The position numbers and the translations under genes were made by a program. 64,000 bases of DNA from Hortaea werneckii (Eukaryota > Ascomycota > Dothideomycetes > Mycosphaerellales > Teratosphaeriaceae): NCBI GenBank assembly GCA_037044905.1, contig JBAOKB010000154.1, positions 1 to 64,000 of the forward strand, in the 5' to 3' direction. Of the stretch, positions 31,965 to 42,477 are shown one piece after another (position 1 is the first letter of the stretch; every line of letters starts with the position of its first letter). The notes under the pieces were generated by a model. The model was not told where the DNA came from. It did no database searches and saw only the letters and a list, made by a program, of their open reading frames with translations.

Positions 31965-33572
31965 TTAATCCTTCTGCTCAATCAAATCCGGGATATCCTT
32001 AGCCTGGTACTTGCCCTCAAGAATATTATAAACGGCAGTGAAAAGCGGGAACTCCTTCTCCTTGCCCTGCATCTTAAGGAAAGCATTAACCTCATACGCC
32101 GTGCCGGTCCCCTGCAGCTGCTGCCCATTGAGCTCGCGCTTCTCGATCTCGGAGATAGGTTTGCCCTCGGCGGCGGACATCTTGGCGCAGCGGAAATTGC
32201 GGCCGGAGCCGCACGACGTGATCATGTCGGCGACGCCGCAGGACTCCTCGGTGAAGGACTCGGCGCGGACGGTGTCGGCGAAGAACATCTTCCCGAACCG
32301 GACCTCTTCCATGATGCCCACGCGCATGACGGCGGCTTTGGCGTTGTCGCCCCAGCCGAGGCCGTCGACCCAGCCGGCGCCCAGGGCGACGACGTTCTTC
32401 AGGGCGCCGCCGAGCGAGACGCCCGCCACGTCCGAGACGATGCGGACGTGGAAGTAGGGGCGGTGGAAGAGCTTCTTCATGTTACGGGCGTGCAGGGCGG
32501 GATACTCGGAAGGCAGGGACTTGAGGTGCTGGATCTTGCCGCTGGCGTTCTTGATGCTCTCGGCGACGAGGTTGGTGAGGTCGACGTGCGAGGCCTTGGG
32601 GGAGCCGCCGGGGGTTCCGCCGGGGGTGGCGGCCGGGGTAGGGTGCTTGGAGTCCATCGACGGCGGGTCGTAGGCCACCGTCGTCTCGGACCACTTCTCC
32701 AGGGCCACCTCGGTGGCGATGTTGGCTCCGCTCAGCGCGCCGCAGTAGATGCCCAGCTTCTCGCCGATGCTCTCGGAGAAGAGCTCGCAGCCAGACTCGG
32801 ACACATCGACACCCTTCACGCAGCTGATGCCACGGGCGTAGGGGACGATGTTGCCCCGGAGGGTGTCGCAGGTCTTGGCGATGAACTGGTGGGGCAGGTT
32901 GAAGACGAGGATGGTGGCGCCCTTGACGGCGTCAAGCAGGTCCGGGTTGGCGACGATGTTGTGGGGCAGGGCGATGTTGGGCAGGTACTTGACGTTCTCA
33001 TGGAAGGTGTTGATGAGGGAGGTGAGCTTCTGGGGCTTGCTGGTAAGCTCGTTGCTGGCGTCGTAGTGCTTGCTGGTCTCGGGGATCTGGTATTGCTCCT
33101 CGAACACCCACATCTGCACCTCCTCTTCGAAGATATCATTGTGCTCCTTGCAGTTCTCGGCCACGACCTTGGCGATGGTCGTTCCCCAGTTGCCTGAGCC
33201 TACCACACAGACCTTGTGCTTCTGCGAGTGGGTGGATAGTGAGGCCATGGTTGCGAAGGGTCTAGCGGTATGTTGATGTCTGACGGTCAAGGGAGTGGGA
33301 GGATGGAGACAGGTAGCAGTGGTTGTAGCGGTGTTGTTGATGCGGTGGTTATTTGAATTCAAAGAACAACTGTGATTCACGAAGGAGCGTCGAGGTAGAA
33401 GGGGGGAGTGAGAAAGCGCTGAGTTCCTTCTCAAGGGCGCCGGGCCCCGTGATGACGTCGGGTTCCTCGCAAATTCTTTCCAGACTGCGAATGAGGGCAG
33501 AGTGACGATGGCGGGCACGACGACGGCGGGGACCCTCACACGCGCTACTCCTACGCTCGCCGGGGTTGACAT
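31965..33572 (-). CDS. GPD1: Glycerol-3-phosphate dehydrogenase (NAD+), with N-terminal extension
   Basis: A single reverse-strand ORF. From the far-upstream ATG at 33572 it encodes 535 aa; from the internal ATG at 33248 (MASLSTHSQKHKVCVVGSGN) it encodes 427 aa, the usual GPD size. The enzyme reduces dihydroxyacetone phosphate to glycerol-3-phosphate, feeding glycerol for osmotic balance and redox control. The Rossmann motif GSGNWG, the substrate-loop SCVKGVD, and NVVALGAGWVDGLGWGDNAK with the catalytic-Lys region are present. A Thr/Pro/Gly insert (TPAATPGGTPGGSP) splits the middle. The extension is Arg/Ser/Thr-rich and almost free of acid, as in mitochondrial presequences, and remains open for 108 codons. 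Either start, or both, could be used. There is no C-terminal peroxisomal tripeptide. Confidence 0.93.
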   Translation of the reverse strand: MSTPASVGVARVRVPAVVVPAIVTLPSFAVWKEFARNPTSSRGPAPLRRNSALSHSPLLPRRSFVNHSCSLNSNNHRINNTATTTATCLHPPTPLTVRHQHTARPFATMASLSTHSQKHKVCVVGSGNWGTTIAKVVAENCKEHNDIFEEEVQMWVFEEQYQIPETSKHYDASNELTSKPQKLTSLINTFHENVKYLPNIALPHNIVANPDLLDAVKGATILVFNLPHQFIAKTCDTLRGNIVPYARGISCVKGVDVSESGCELFSESIGEKLGIYCGALSGANIATEVALEKWSETTVAYDPPSMDSKHPTPAATPGGTPGGSPKASHVDLTNLVAESIKNASGKIQHLKSLPSEYPALHARNMKKLFHRPYFHVRIVSDVAGVSLGGALKNVVALGAGWVDGLGWGDNAKAAVMRVGIMEEVRFGKMFFADTVRAESFTEESCGVADMITSCGSGRNFRCAKMSAAEGKPISEIEKRELNGQQLQGTGTAYEVNAFLKMQGKEKEFPLFTAVYNILEGKYQAKDIPDLIEQKD

Positions 33573-34769
33573 CAATTGTGGCTCCCGGCGTGATCTAGTC
33601 CTCGACTAGCCGCCAGCAAGTAAAAAGCCGATGAATACGCTGGAGACACCAGCCCGAGCCAAAAACTGGTCGGTCGGGAAGGGTGATGTGGACAACAAGT
33701 GTAGTGTAACAGTAACAAGCGCGTCTAGCCCGGGGGTAAACGAAAACGCTGCCCTCACCCCCACACGACATCATCCATGGGCGTCCCTACTCTTTTTCGG
33801 CGTGCATCGACACACGACAAGAGAGGTAGATCATAAAAAAAAAAAAAAAAAAAATTCCCAAAAGTTTACCTAACCCCCAGGTACCAGATCGGGAGGTACG
33901 TCACTTCCCGCGTTGAGACCCTCGGCGGGTCAACCGCGTTCACCGACGAAGACAAGGGGCCCACCGGATTGGCATCTTAGCCTAATAATAACAAGCATGG
34001 GCGAGAAACTATTGATGGGCATCACTGCAGGAAGAAGATATCTGGCTGTAACTGCAACTTCTTCTATCAAACGACAGCATTTCGGCTGAAAACCAGGCAG
34101 ATAGCGAATTGACCCGCAAAGGCTGGCCACCTAGTAAGAAATCCGAGATGCGAATCCTGAGTCTACGGTTGTCCCAGGTCAAGAAGAAGTTTCTCTCATT
34201 CTGCAACAAACTGGCTACAGTGGTGGTGGTGGTGGTATCATATACTAAGAAAAATCACTTCCCCCCCTCTCAACAAAACCCCCCGATCTAATACCCCATG
34301 CCTGAAACGCCCAGAGAAAAGTTCCCCATCCTTGCTCCCCGCCCATTTCCTTTCCCAAGGACCCCATCCCATGATAGACCAGCACGCCCGTATCGAAAAG
34401 AAGCAAAAAAAGAAAAGAAGAAGAAGAAACGCCTCATATGTCCAGGTAGAGAGGGGTTGGTGTATCCCCAACTCCATGCGCGATCGGTGCTTGTGCTCCT
34501 CACGATCCATTCCGACTCCGCTGGACTCCTCATGGAATTCCTTTCCCCCCACCCCCTAAAGAAAACGCCATAAGTGCAAACATCATAGGTAAGATTCCTC
34601 AATTCGTCAAGTTCGTGGTGCTCGGATTTCCTCATCCCGTATGCGCTCCGCTGCGGCGCGGCATAGGCTATGCAAGTCAATTGTATCAATATGCCCCCTG
34701 GGGAAGCACGCCAGTCGTGATCAATCCTGTGTGCGCGTGCGCGCGTGTGTGAGTGAGGTGGACGACTTC
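33573..34769. other. GPD1 promoter and ATG1 3' flank
   Basis: About 1.2 kb. It contains an A run at about 33835-33854, a GTGGTGGTGGTGGT tract near 34220 and an alternating purine-pyrimidine GTGTGCGCGTGCGCGCGTGT stretch near 34728-34750, just past the ATG1 stop. No coding frame is credible. Confidence 0.4.
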
Positions 34770-37700
34770 TCATCGCGGTGGAGTCCCAGCAAGCGCCCCC
34801 GCCGGCGTCAGAGAAGACGGGGAAGGGTTGCTGGTCGGCTTGGCCGTGGCATTACTGCTGTTGTGGCTAAGCGAAGACCTCGGGCCAGTGGACGGCTGGG
34901 GGTGGTTGATCTTCTTCCTCAGGCCTGCAAGGCGCGAACGCGCGCCTTCGATCACTGTGGGGAAATGTCAGTAACTCTACTTCTATGGCGGAGAGAGAGG
35001 GGGATGGGGAAAGGGAAACATACGCTTAATGACAGTCTGCCGATCATGGCTCTCCATGCCCACCACGAGCTCGTCGCCGGCCTTATCCCTTTTCTGGCTG
35101 GGCCGCCTAATAAGCGGCTCGTCGTCGGCTTCGAGGACAGCCTCGAGCAACATGACGGCCGTGACGTAGCTGAGCTCGCAGTCGGCGAGGTCTTCATTGA
35201 CCAGCTCGCTGACGGCCGCAGCGCGACTCATCTCGACCGCACGCTCGAACATCAACCGCTCGGCAGTGACGCCGCTCGTGATCGTGATACGTTCGGCCGA
35301 GGCGGTCACGGCGGCCTTCGGGGCCGAGGAGCCAGTGCTCTGGCTGTTCGGGTGCGAGGGGTGATCGTCCGGCAGTTGACGCTGAGCATGCTGGAGCTTG
35401 CGTCCGACGACTTCAGACTTGCCGAGGCAGTCGTTGAAGCGCTCACGCGTCCATTGCACGATGCTGTTTAGACGCTTGCTGACGTCGGCCTTGTTGTTCG
35501 AGGGCTTGGATGAGGGGTCGGAGGTGATGACCTCCCCGCGATTCTGCTTGCTCCACCAGTACCCTGCAAGATCAATAGTCTTGGCAAGGATCGCCAGGGT
35601 CTTCACATACAACACCAACGCCTCCTCAGCGACGCTGACAATAGCAGCCGTGGTCATGTCTTTATCTTCGCCCTCTTCATTCTGCTCGCTTGGCTTCTCT
35701 TGAGCACCCAAGTGCTGGATACCGAGCGGATCCATGGCAGAAGGCGCGGCTGGAATAAGCTGCTTGTACTTGACCTCGGCAAACCCCCAGATCACGTCGC
35801 TCCGATGCGCAGCCTCCTCCATAGTGCGCATGACTTTCGTATCTTCATCCATTGGCATCTTGCCATCGTTGCTATCACCAGGGAGCAGCGCAGGCTGTGG
35901 CGTTGGATAACTTGGGAATGCGCTGTAGCCAGCAGGGGGCGACTGGCCTTTGCCCAGGGGAGGGGACGTGCCCAGGGCACCAAACAGACGCACGTTTGCT
36001 GCGTTGAGCGCTTTATTCAGCATATTTGTCGCTGATTGAGGGCTAGGAGCCCAGCGACGCTCGAACGAGCCAGCTCGCTGGTGCAGTGCAGGCGAGCGAC
36101 CGGTCACCATCTGCATAGCACGAGATGGACTGGGCGGTTGTGCTCCAGTCGTCGCAGTAGGCTGACCCTGCGTTGTTGCTCGACGAATCATTGCAGCTTG
36201 AGGATGTTGACCGTGTCGACCGTTCGCGTTCGCTTCCAACTCGTCTGCAAATGCGTTGACTTCAACATGCCGTTTCTCAATGACAACGTATTCCTTTTCG
36301 AACGCCACATCTTGCGCGGTCCTTTCACGAGTAGTCCTCGCAGTCTTGCCTTTGCCCTCATCCTGTACATTTGTAGGCTCCCGAACCATCGGTGGGCCCG
36401 CCAGAGGCGATGATCTACTAGCACGTCGCTCAATTTTGGCTGCGGGCGCGGATGCCGGCTGACCAACAAGCAGCGCCTCGCGCGCAGGTGCAGTTGCATG
36501 AGCAACAATGCTTGGCCTGCGCTGGTGACGATTGCTGGACTGCCTTTGAATGGGGATGCCCTCAGGGTGGGGCTCGGAAGTCTTGCGGCGTGAAATCTCA
36601 TCGGAGGGTCTAGTCCGAATCTCCTGATCCGATGACTTCCTTGAAGGCTGGTCATGTACGTGGTCTTGACTCGGCTTCTTCTGCGTCTTCTTGTCTTCTG
36701 GAGGGGTTTGAGATTGTGCTGGAGCATCAATAGCTTGTCTAGCCATACGACGCGAGAGTTCCGAATCCCTCGGCCCAGGCGGCGGGCGTAAAGTCGCAGC
36801 AGGACGATCCTCCTGCACCAATCCAGGAATGTCGCCCGTCACCACTGGATCTTCAAAGAACTCCTCGTACGATACACGATCCAATGGACTCTTCTTGAGC
36901 AGCTTTCGAATGACGTCCTTCATACCACGGCTGATCACCATGTTCCTGTTGTCGAAGATGATCTGGTCATTAGCCTTCTCAATCTTGCGCAGCAGGTCCA
37001 CGTGATTCTGAGCACGGAAGGGCGGCTTGCCGACGACCATCTCATGGAGCACAGTACCCGTCGACCACAGATCGGCACGTGCATCGTACTTCTCGTAGCG
37101 CAGGATTTCCGGCGCCATGTACAGAGGGGATCCACATAGGGTCTCGGCCATGGCGGTGGATGGTAGATGACGGGCAAAGCCGAAGTCGGCAATCTTCAGC
37201 ATGGGCAGCGTCTCAACACCGACAGTTGGAACGAGCGAATGCTCACTGACGGCGAGAGGTACATCCTCGGGTCGTTGCTGGGCCATGTAGGATGGCGCTG
37301 GGTTCAGAAGCAAGTTTTGCGGCTTGATGTCCCGATGAATCAGGTTTCTACCCCGCAGGTACTCAAGGGCGCTGGCAATTTGCTTCAGAAAGTGACGAGA
37401 GAGGACTTCGTTCAGACCGCCAGCAGGTGGGTTCGGGTATCTTCTGAAGATGTCCGCCGTCTCGGGAAGTTGAGCCAGGGTGTGACGTTTCTTCATAAAC
37501 TGCGCCAGATCCGACAGCTGACAGTACTCCATGACTAGATAGAAGTGAGATGGCAACTCGATGCATTCGAAGAGAGAGACGATGTGGGGATGTTGTAAGC
37601 TCTTGAGGATGCCGATCTCGGTATGCAGGTTCTCTCTCAGCTTGCGAGTGAGTTTGCCCATCTGCACGGCCTTGACCGCAGCGAATGATCTCTTCGTCTA

Positions 37701-37926
37701 CACAGTTTGTTAGCCAATTTGTACCATCGCCTCGTTGGCGAGGCAGCATTTCCGATATCCTAAGGGAGGTACGTACCCGATGCTGGGCTAAGAAGACAGT
37801 AGCGAAGCTACCTTTACCAATCTCCTTGCCTCTTCTGAAATCACCGATCACCTCATCGGGCTCCTGATCCGGGTTTGGAGCCGGCCGCCTCGATGATGAG
37901 GCCGCCGGCGCCCTGTTGGTCGCCAT
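34770..37926 (-). CDS. ATG1: Autophagy-initiating Ser/Thr protein kinase ATG1
   Basis: Three exons (37926..37777, 37697..35024, 34954..34770) join in phase to 1002 aa. Intron 1 (79 nt) has GTACGT and a GCTAAC branch site; intron 2 (69 nt) has GTATGT...CCACAG. Atg1 phosphorylates Atg13, Atg9 and other targets to start autophagosome formation. The N-terminal kinase domain shows the glycine loop GKGSFATVF (38-46), AVKAV with Lys59, HRDIKPQN (Asp173), DFGFAR (221 on) and CGSPLYMAPEIL. A long Pro/Ser/Arg-rich linker follows, then a helical C-terminal region (KTIDLAGYWWSKQNRGEVIT, RLMFERAVEMSRAAAVSELV, AVMLLEAVLEADDEP) corresponding to the tandem MIT domain that binds Atg13. The final exon adds a basic, disordered tail. 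Length and architecture match filamentous-fungal ATG1. Confidence 0.95.
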
Positions 37927-39212
37927 CGTAGTTATCCGGGCAGCGTCTGTTGTCTATGGCGGTGATGGCAGCGAGTCTACTTGTTGTTCTTCGAGGGACG
38001 TGTTAGGTTGCACTGTGCAGTGCGAGGTGAAGCGTGGCGTGCATGAATGTAGTCGTGATGCAGGGGTGGGAGCGGTTGCTAGGGTACGGAGACTAGTCTC
38101 GGCGTTGACTATGCAGGCATCATGCGTAGGTCTGGAGAAGGTCGGTCTAGCGTCGCGTGGAGAGGAGAAGAGCCCCAAGGGCGTTGCAGGTGCCGTGCAA
38201 GCGCAGCTCGTGAAGAGGCGGTCAGGCGAGACAGAGAGCCGCACGGGATCTGGCGGTGGCAGGGCGTCAAGTGATGAGGAGTCACAGGGCTCAGCGGCAC
38301 GAGAGGTGATGCGGGGGAGGACGGAGGTGGCGATGGAGGGAGGTGACTGGAGAAGAGGTTAGGGATTAGGGGCTGCCGATGCGATGTGTGATGGCAACGG
38401 CAGCGGCAGCGGTGTGGTGTGGATGAAAAGGTGGTGGCGGAGGTGGTGCGGCAGTAGGTGACCTCCAAGGTGATGATGGATAGCAACGACGCTGGACGGT
38501 GACGGTGACGGGACCTGGGACCTGGGGACTCGCGCGCGCGCGCGTGCACGGACCGGGTCAGATAAGAGCTCCAGGCGGTTATCTTATCGAGGCTTCTCTT
38601 CGGCTACACTTCCCGCTGCCAGCTACTTAGCATACTACACTCCTACCGGCTACAGACCACAGTAACCACATGTACTTCCATCCACACGTGTACAATACAT
38701 CTCTTGGAGTGCCCACACTCAAAATTAGCACTGATATACCCCTCAACATGCATCACACCATGTACATAGAGAGCAAATCAACCACAGCCACTGAGAGACT
38801 ACAGGTCTGATGCGGCTATCCGTTTGGGCAATCCGAGATAGGTCTCTACAATCCAGAACCATAATGTACCCCCCAAAAGCTACCTAGACCTAGGTACTAT
38901 GTAGCTAAGCACGTCAGCGTGCGAGCGCAAAGCGCGGAGGCGGCTTTGATGCGCAGCATGGATGGACCTAGCCCCTATTGGTCGCCCCAGCCGTCACTGC
39001 CTCGTCCTCAATCGCAAGGCGGCCCCATCATCCACGATGCTGTGGAACATCGGCAAATTCCACCGTACAAGCAGCGGCATAGCCCATTTCAAAAGCACGA
39101 AGTAGAATATGCAGTGCCTGGCAAAAATAGCGAATAGAGTTTGCGAATGAACATTGGTCCTCATAAGTCTTCATGTTAATACCACCGAATTACAGCCAAA
39201 TTCCTCTCAAAT
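37927..39212. other. ATG1 promoter and dolichol kinase 3' flank
   Basis: About 1.29 kb. A (CG)n-like alternating tract occurs at about 38529-38547, and an ACCTAGACCTAGGTA-type box at about 38883-38897. The 550 nt nearest ATG1 are GC-rich and purine-rich. No gene is supported. Confidence 0.4.
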
Positions 39213-42124
39213 CTATAATCTAGACCCCTTAACCAACAACCACAGCGCCACAGGCACGACCACATTGTCATTCGCCCCAGTCAACACAGCCTCCATAAAG
39301 CTAGCCCCACACGCGCAGAACATCGCCTTGAGCAGGGTGACGAACCAGGCCGCCACGAAGTGGGCGGAGCCCTTCGCCCCTAGGAGGCCGTCAAGAGGCT
39401 GCCTCGTATCGTTCCAGCCGCCGAGGACCTGCCAGACCTTGGCAGCCATGAGGCCGACCGTGACGGCAGCAGCGAACGCCCCACTACCCTCGAGACTCTT
39501 CCCGCCAACCCAGATCCACTTGCGACGGCCATAACGACGCCCGATCAGACTCGCCGCCGCATCGCCCATGCCGACACACACGACACCCGCCACCATGGCG
39601 ACCTCGCGGCGGTTCTCCGCCAACTCCCACCCTCCCAGGGCAAACCGCCCTCCCTCCCGACCGAGGCGAGGGTAAGCCAGAGCGGGATCGCGCAACCGAT
39701 CAGGAGGAAAATATGGCTGACCACAACAGGACCCCGCAGATCCCTGCCATCCACATACGGCGCGACGAACCTCCCGATCGCGTTGCCGAGCGGGGGCACC
39801 TGACCCGCACGGATGACTTCGAGGATGAGGAACATGGTGAGGATACCGGCGAGGGCGAGGGCGCAGAAGCAAGGGTCGACGAAGATGGAGGGCACCAGCA
39901 TGACGACCATGGTGCCGTGGAAGACCTTCCGCCGCGTGTCGACCTCCACGGACGCCGTGAGGGCGAAGACGGCGAGGAGGCCGAGGATCAGGACCGAGAC
40001 TAGGTATGCGATGAGCAGTAAGCGGGTATTGGCCAGGCCGATGGTGAGGCGCATCTGGTTGATGTTGAGGGGGAAGCCGAAGTGCAGATCCCGCCAGTCG
40101 CCGCCGGGCGGGGGTAAGGGGGTCCAAGTGGCAAGATGCAGGTCCTTGACTATATGCCGGAGAATCGGGAGCTGGCCGAAAAGATAGCTGATTACCCAAC
40201 CCTAAGGGATCCTGGCCCGTGAGCGCCTTCCGGGAAATGTATGAGTACACTGGACCCAGCACGATGCAACCGAGCGCGGCGTAGATCCAGGCTGCGTAGA
40301 TCCATCGACGGCGCTCGGCTTGCTCCGGGAGTGAGCTGTAAGCACCAGAAGACTCTCCGACGGGCTTTCGGTCGATTGCTGGGTTCGCGGGCGGGCAGTG
40401 AAGGGTTGCGGCGGGGCGGGAGAGAAAATCGTCGTGGCCGAGCGCGATCCTTGGCTTGCGAGAGGAGCGCCGTCGATGACCCGCCTCGGTTCAACCGCGG
40501 ATTGAGGCTCCTGCTTGGTAAAAGAGCCTAAAGTTGGGAAAGCATTCCCGTCGTTGCGAGCCGAGTCACACCATTCGTCTTGCCCTTGATAGAAGCAGGC
40601 GGCTGGTCTTCATCAGCATCACTCTCAGCATCTTCCCCAGATCTGAAAGCTGACGTCGCACGTTGGAGATTGATCAGATCGGACACCGCATCTGCGAAGG
40701 ATTTACGCTCTTGTGAGTCGTGGCCTGCACGTCTCAGCTTCCACCTGGGCACCCGGGCTAAAGTCAGGTTCCAATGCAGTACAGGTCCAGCGAACACAAA
40801 GAGCGAGGCGCCTCCTACCCAGATACAAGCCTTCAGGATAATCGTCTGCGGCGAGGCGGCCATCAGGAGGACATTGATCAGTGCTGCCGAAAGGAGATGG
40901 AGCTCTGAGGTCAGCAGGCTGGTAGTCGTGAGGTAGTGAAGAGGCACCAGTAGGGCATGATGGAGCGGGTATAACGAAACCAGTGCTTCGGAGGTGAGTC
41001 CTTGCGGCGGGCCCACTCTTAAGCAGGTATGGCTGTGGCGATTGCTGGAGGAACGTGATTCCAGTGTGTTCGGAGAGAATGAGCGGGATGATGGAGATGA
41101 ACCAATGCACGGCATTGATGCCAGAAAGTCTGCTTGAGCGAGGAAACAGGCGCTGGGGGAGTGCAGAGAGACCCAGGATGATATTTGGCAAGATGATGGC
41201 AGGATAAGCTGGGGACACAGATAGCGCCACCAGTATCGGGAGCAGAGTGGGATAAAGCACGGTCGCCGGATCGAAGGAGGCAGGAACTCGGAAGCGCTGC
41301 CACAGCTTCGTATGCGTGGCCTGGGTATCCACAATCGATAGCTTGACCGGATAGACCAGAATCAACACCGCAATGATCCCCACCTGACTGAAAAGCTCCC
41401 GCTGCCACTGCGCCGCCGTCCGCCAGACGCCGCGGCCAGACAGCACGCACGCGATCGTGACAGCCATGAGCGCGACCTCGGAGCTGCGTCGCGCGAACTC
41501 CGCCAGCCGCCTGCGGAGCAACTTCTCCTGCTCCGCCTTCTCCTCCTCCTCCGTCTTCTTCTTCTTCTTCATGTCCTCCTCCGACGACGTCCGCCGGAAG
41601 TACCCCTCCGACAGCCGCCGCCCCTCATCGTCCAGCATCGAGGGCGTGAGGAAGGCATCCTCGCTCTGCTCACCCGTCTTGAGACCCTTGCGCGGTCGCA
41701 CCGTGGGAGGGGGTAAGGCCTTGACGGCGAAATCCGGGCGCTCATCGTCGGCCTCGGTGCCGCTTTCGCTGGAGACTATCGAGCCGTGTCCGCTACGTCG
41801 ATGTGATTTGTGCCAGTCTTCTTCGCTTTCTCCGGAGCCGTTGTTGTCGTCGTCGTTGGCATCGTCATTGGCGGGCCCATGATGTCGTCCTTGTTCAGGT
41901 ACCACAGGGCTGCGGCTGGGATCACGCTCATGACCGCCGTCGTAGACAGCTTGAGGAACCTGGTAGCCATCGCGGAAGTAGGGTCGCGGAGTGCGATTGA
42001 ACTGATGGTGGAGGGCTTCCTCGATCGCTTCCTCGATCGGCAGCGGGGACGGGGATTGTTGATGCTGGTGGAGGTGATGATGATGATGACGGCTCGGGTC
42101 TGGCGATTTCAAGGGACTTGACAT
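39213..42124 (-). CDS. SEC59: Dolichol kinase, reading frame broken by about five single-base indels
   Basis: The protein can be followed along 2.9 kb of the reverse strand, but only by changing frame near 41010, 40545-40590, 40350, 40200 and 39650. Net phase is consistent with a 970-codon, intron-less gene if two of these are extra bases and three are missing ones. Dolichol kinase phosphorylates dolichol with CTP in the ER membrane and is essential for N-glycosylation. The first frame begins MSSPLKSPDPSRHHHHHLHQ with a long acidic, polar head. It then gives several membrane helices (LTTTSLLTSELHLLSAALIN, WIYAAWIYAALGCIVLGPVY, LLLIAYLVSVLILGLLAVFA). The conserved catalytic core appears as GDAAASLIGRRYGRRKW and GGKSLEGSGAFA. 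No substituted stop codon interrupts these blocks. Sequencing or assembly error is more likely than loss of an essential gene. Confidence 0.8.
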
Positions 42125-42477
42125 GCTGAGGCGCCAAGGCGCATGCTCTGACTCCGTCTGCGACTGCTATAGTTGAAGGCGATTGAGCTCATTGCGATGT
42201 TTCAAGCGGAGCAGACCTGACACATGTAATAATGCATGAGGTAAGGTGGTTGAGCTTGGGAAACGTCAGCTCTGTCCCCGCGGCCTTCCTTCCGAGCGCT
42301 TCCCCGACAAGACAGCAGCTTTCATGTGCGCCATGCCATCCATCAGCTGTCTCTCTACGTCGATAGTGTAAATGTAACATGTGCGCGGAAGGTGTCTTAT
42401 CCAAAGTAGATTGACGAATTTACAATTTATTTACATTGCGCTTCTAGATCCTATAACCGGGACGAATGCGCAGGCAG

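Noticed and set aside
32448..33197. 249-codon plus-strand ORF antisense to GPD1
   Set aside because: It exists only because of the strong third-position GC bias of GPD1; its sequence is Gly/Val/Leu/Asp-rich low complexity, and it starts within the conserved enzyme.
34641..35471. 276-codon plus-strand ORF across the ATG1 3' end
   Set aside because: It overlaps two ATG1 exons and an intron that fit the kinase family exactly; the ORF has no recognisable feature.
39213..40262. 349-codon reverse ORF as a separate gene
   Set aside because: Its first half is out of frame relative to the dolichol kinase protein, and only its C-terminal half is real coding sequence of that gene.
40190..40270. An intron ending in CCCTTAG inside the dolichol kinase gene
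   Set aside because: Removing GTGTAC...CTTAG would delete YSYISRKALTGQDP, which reads as genuine membrane-loop sequence; one extra G explains the frame better.
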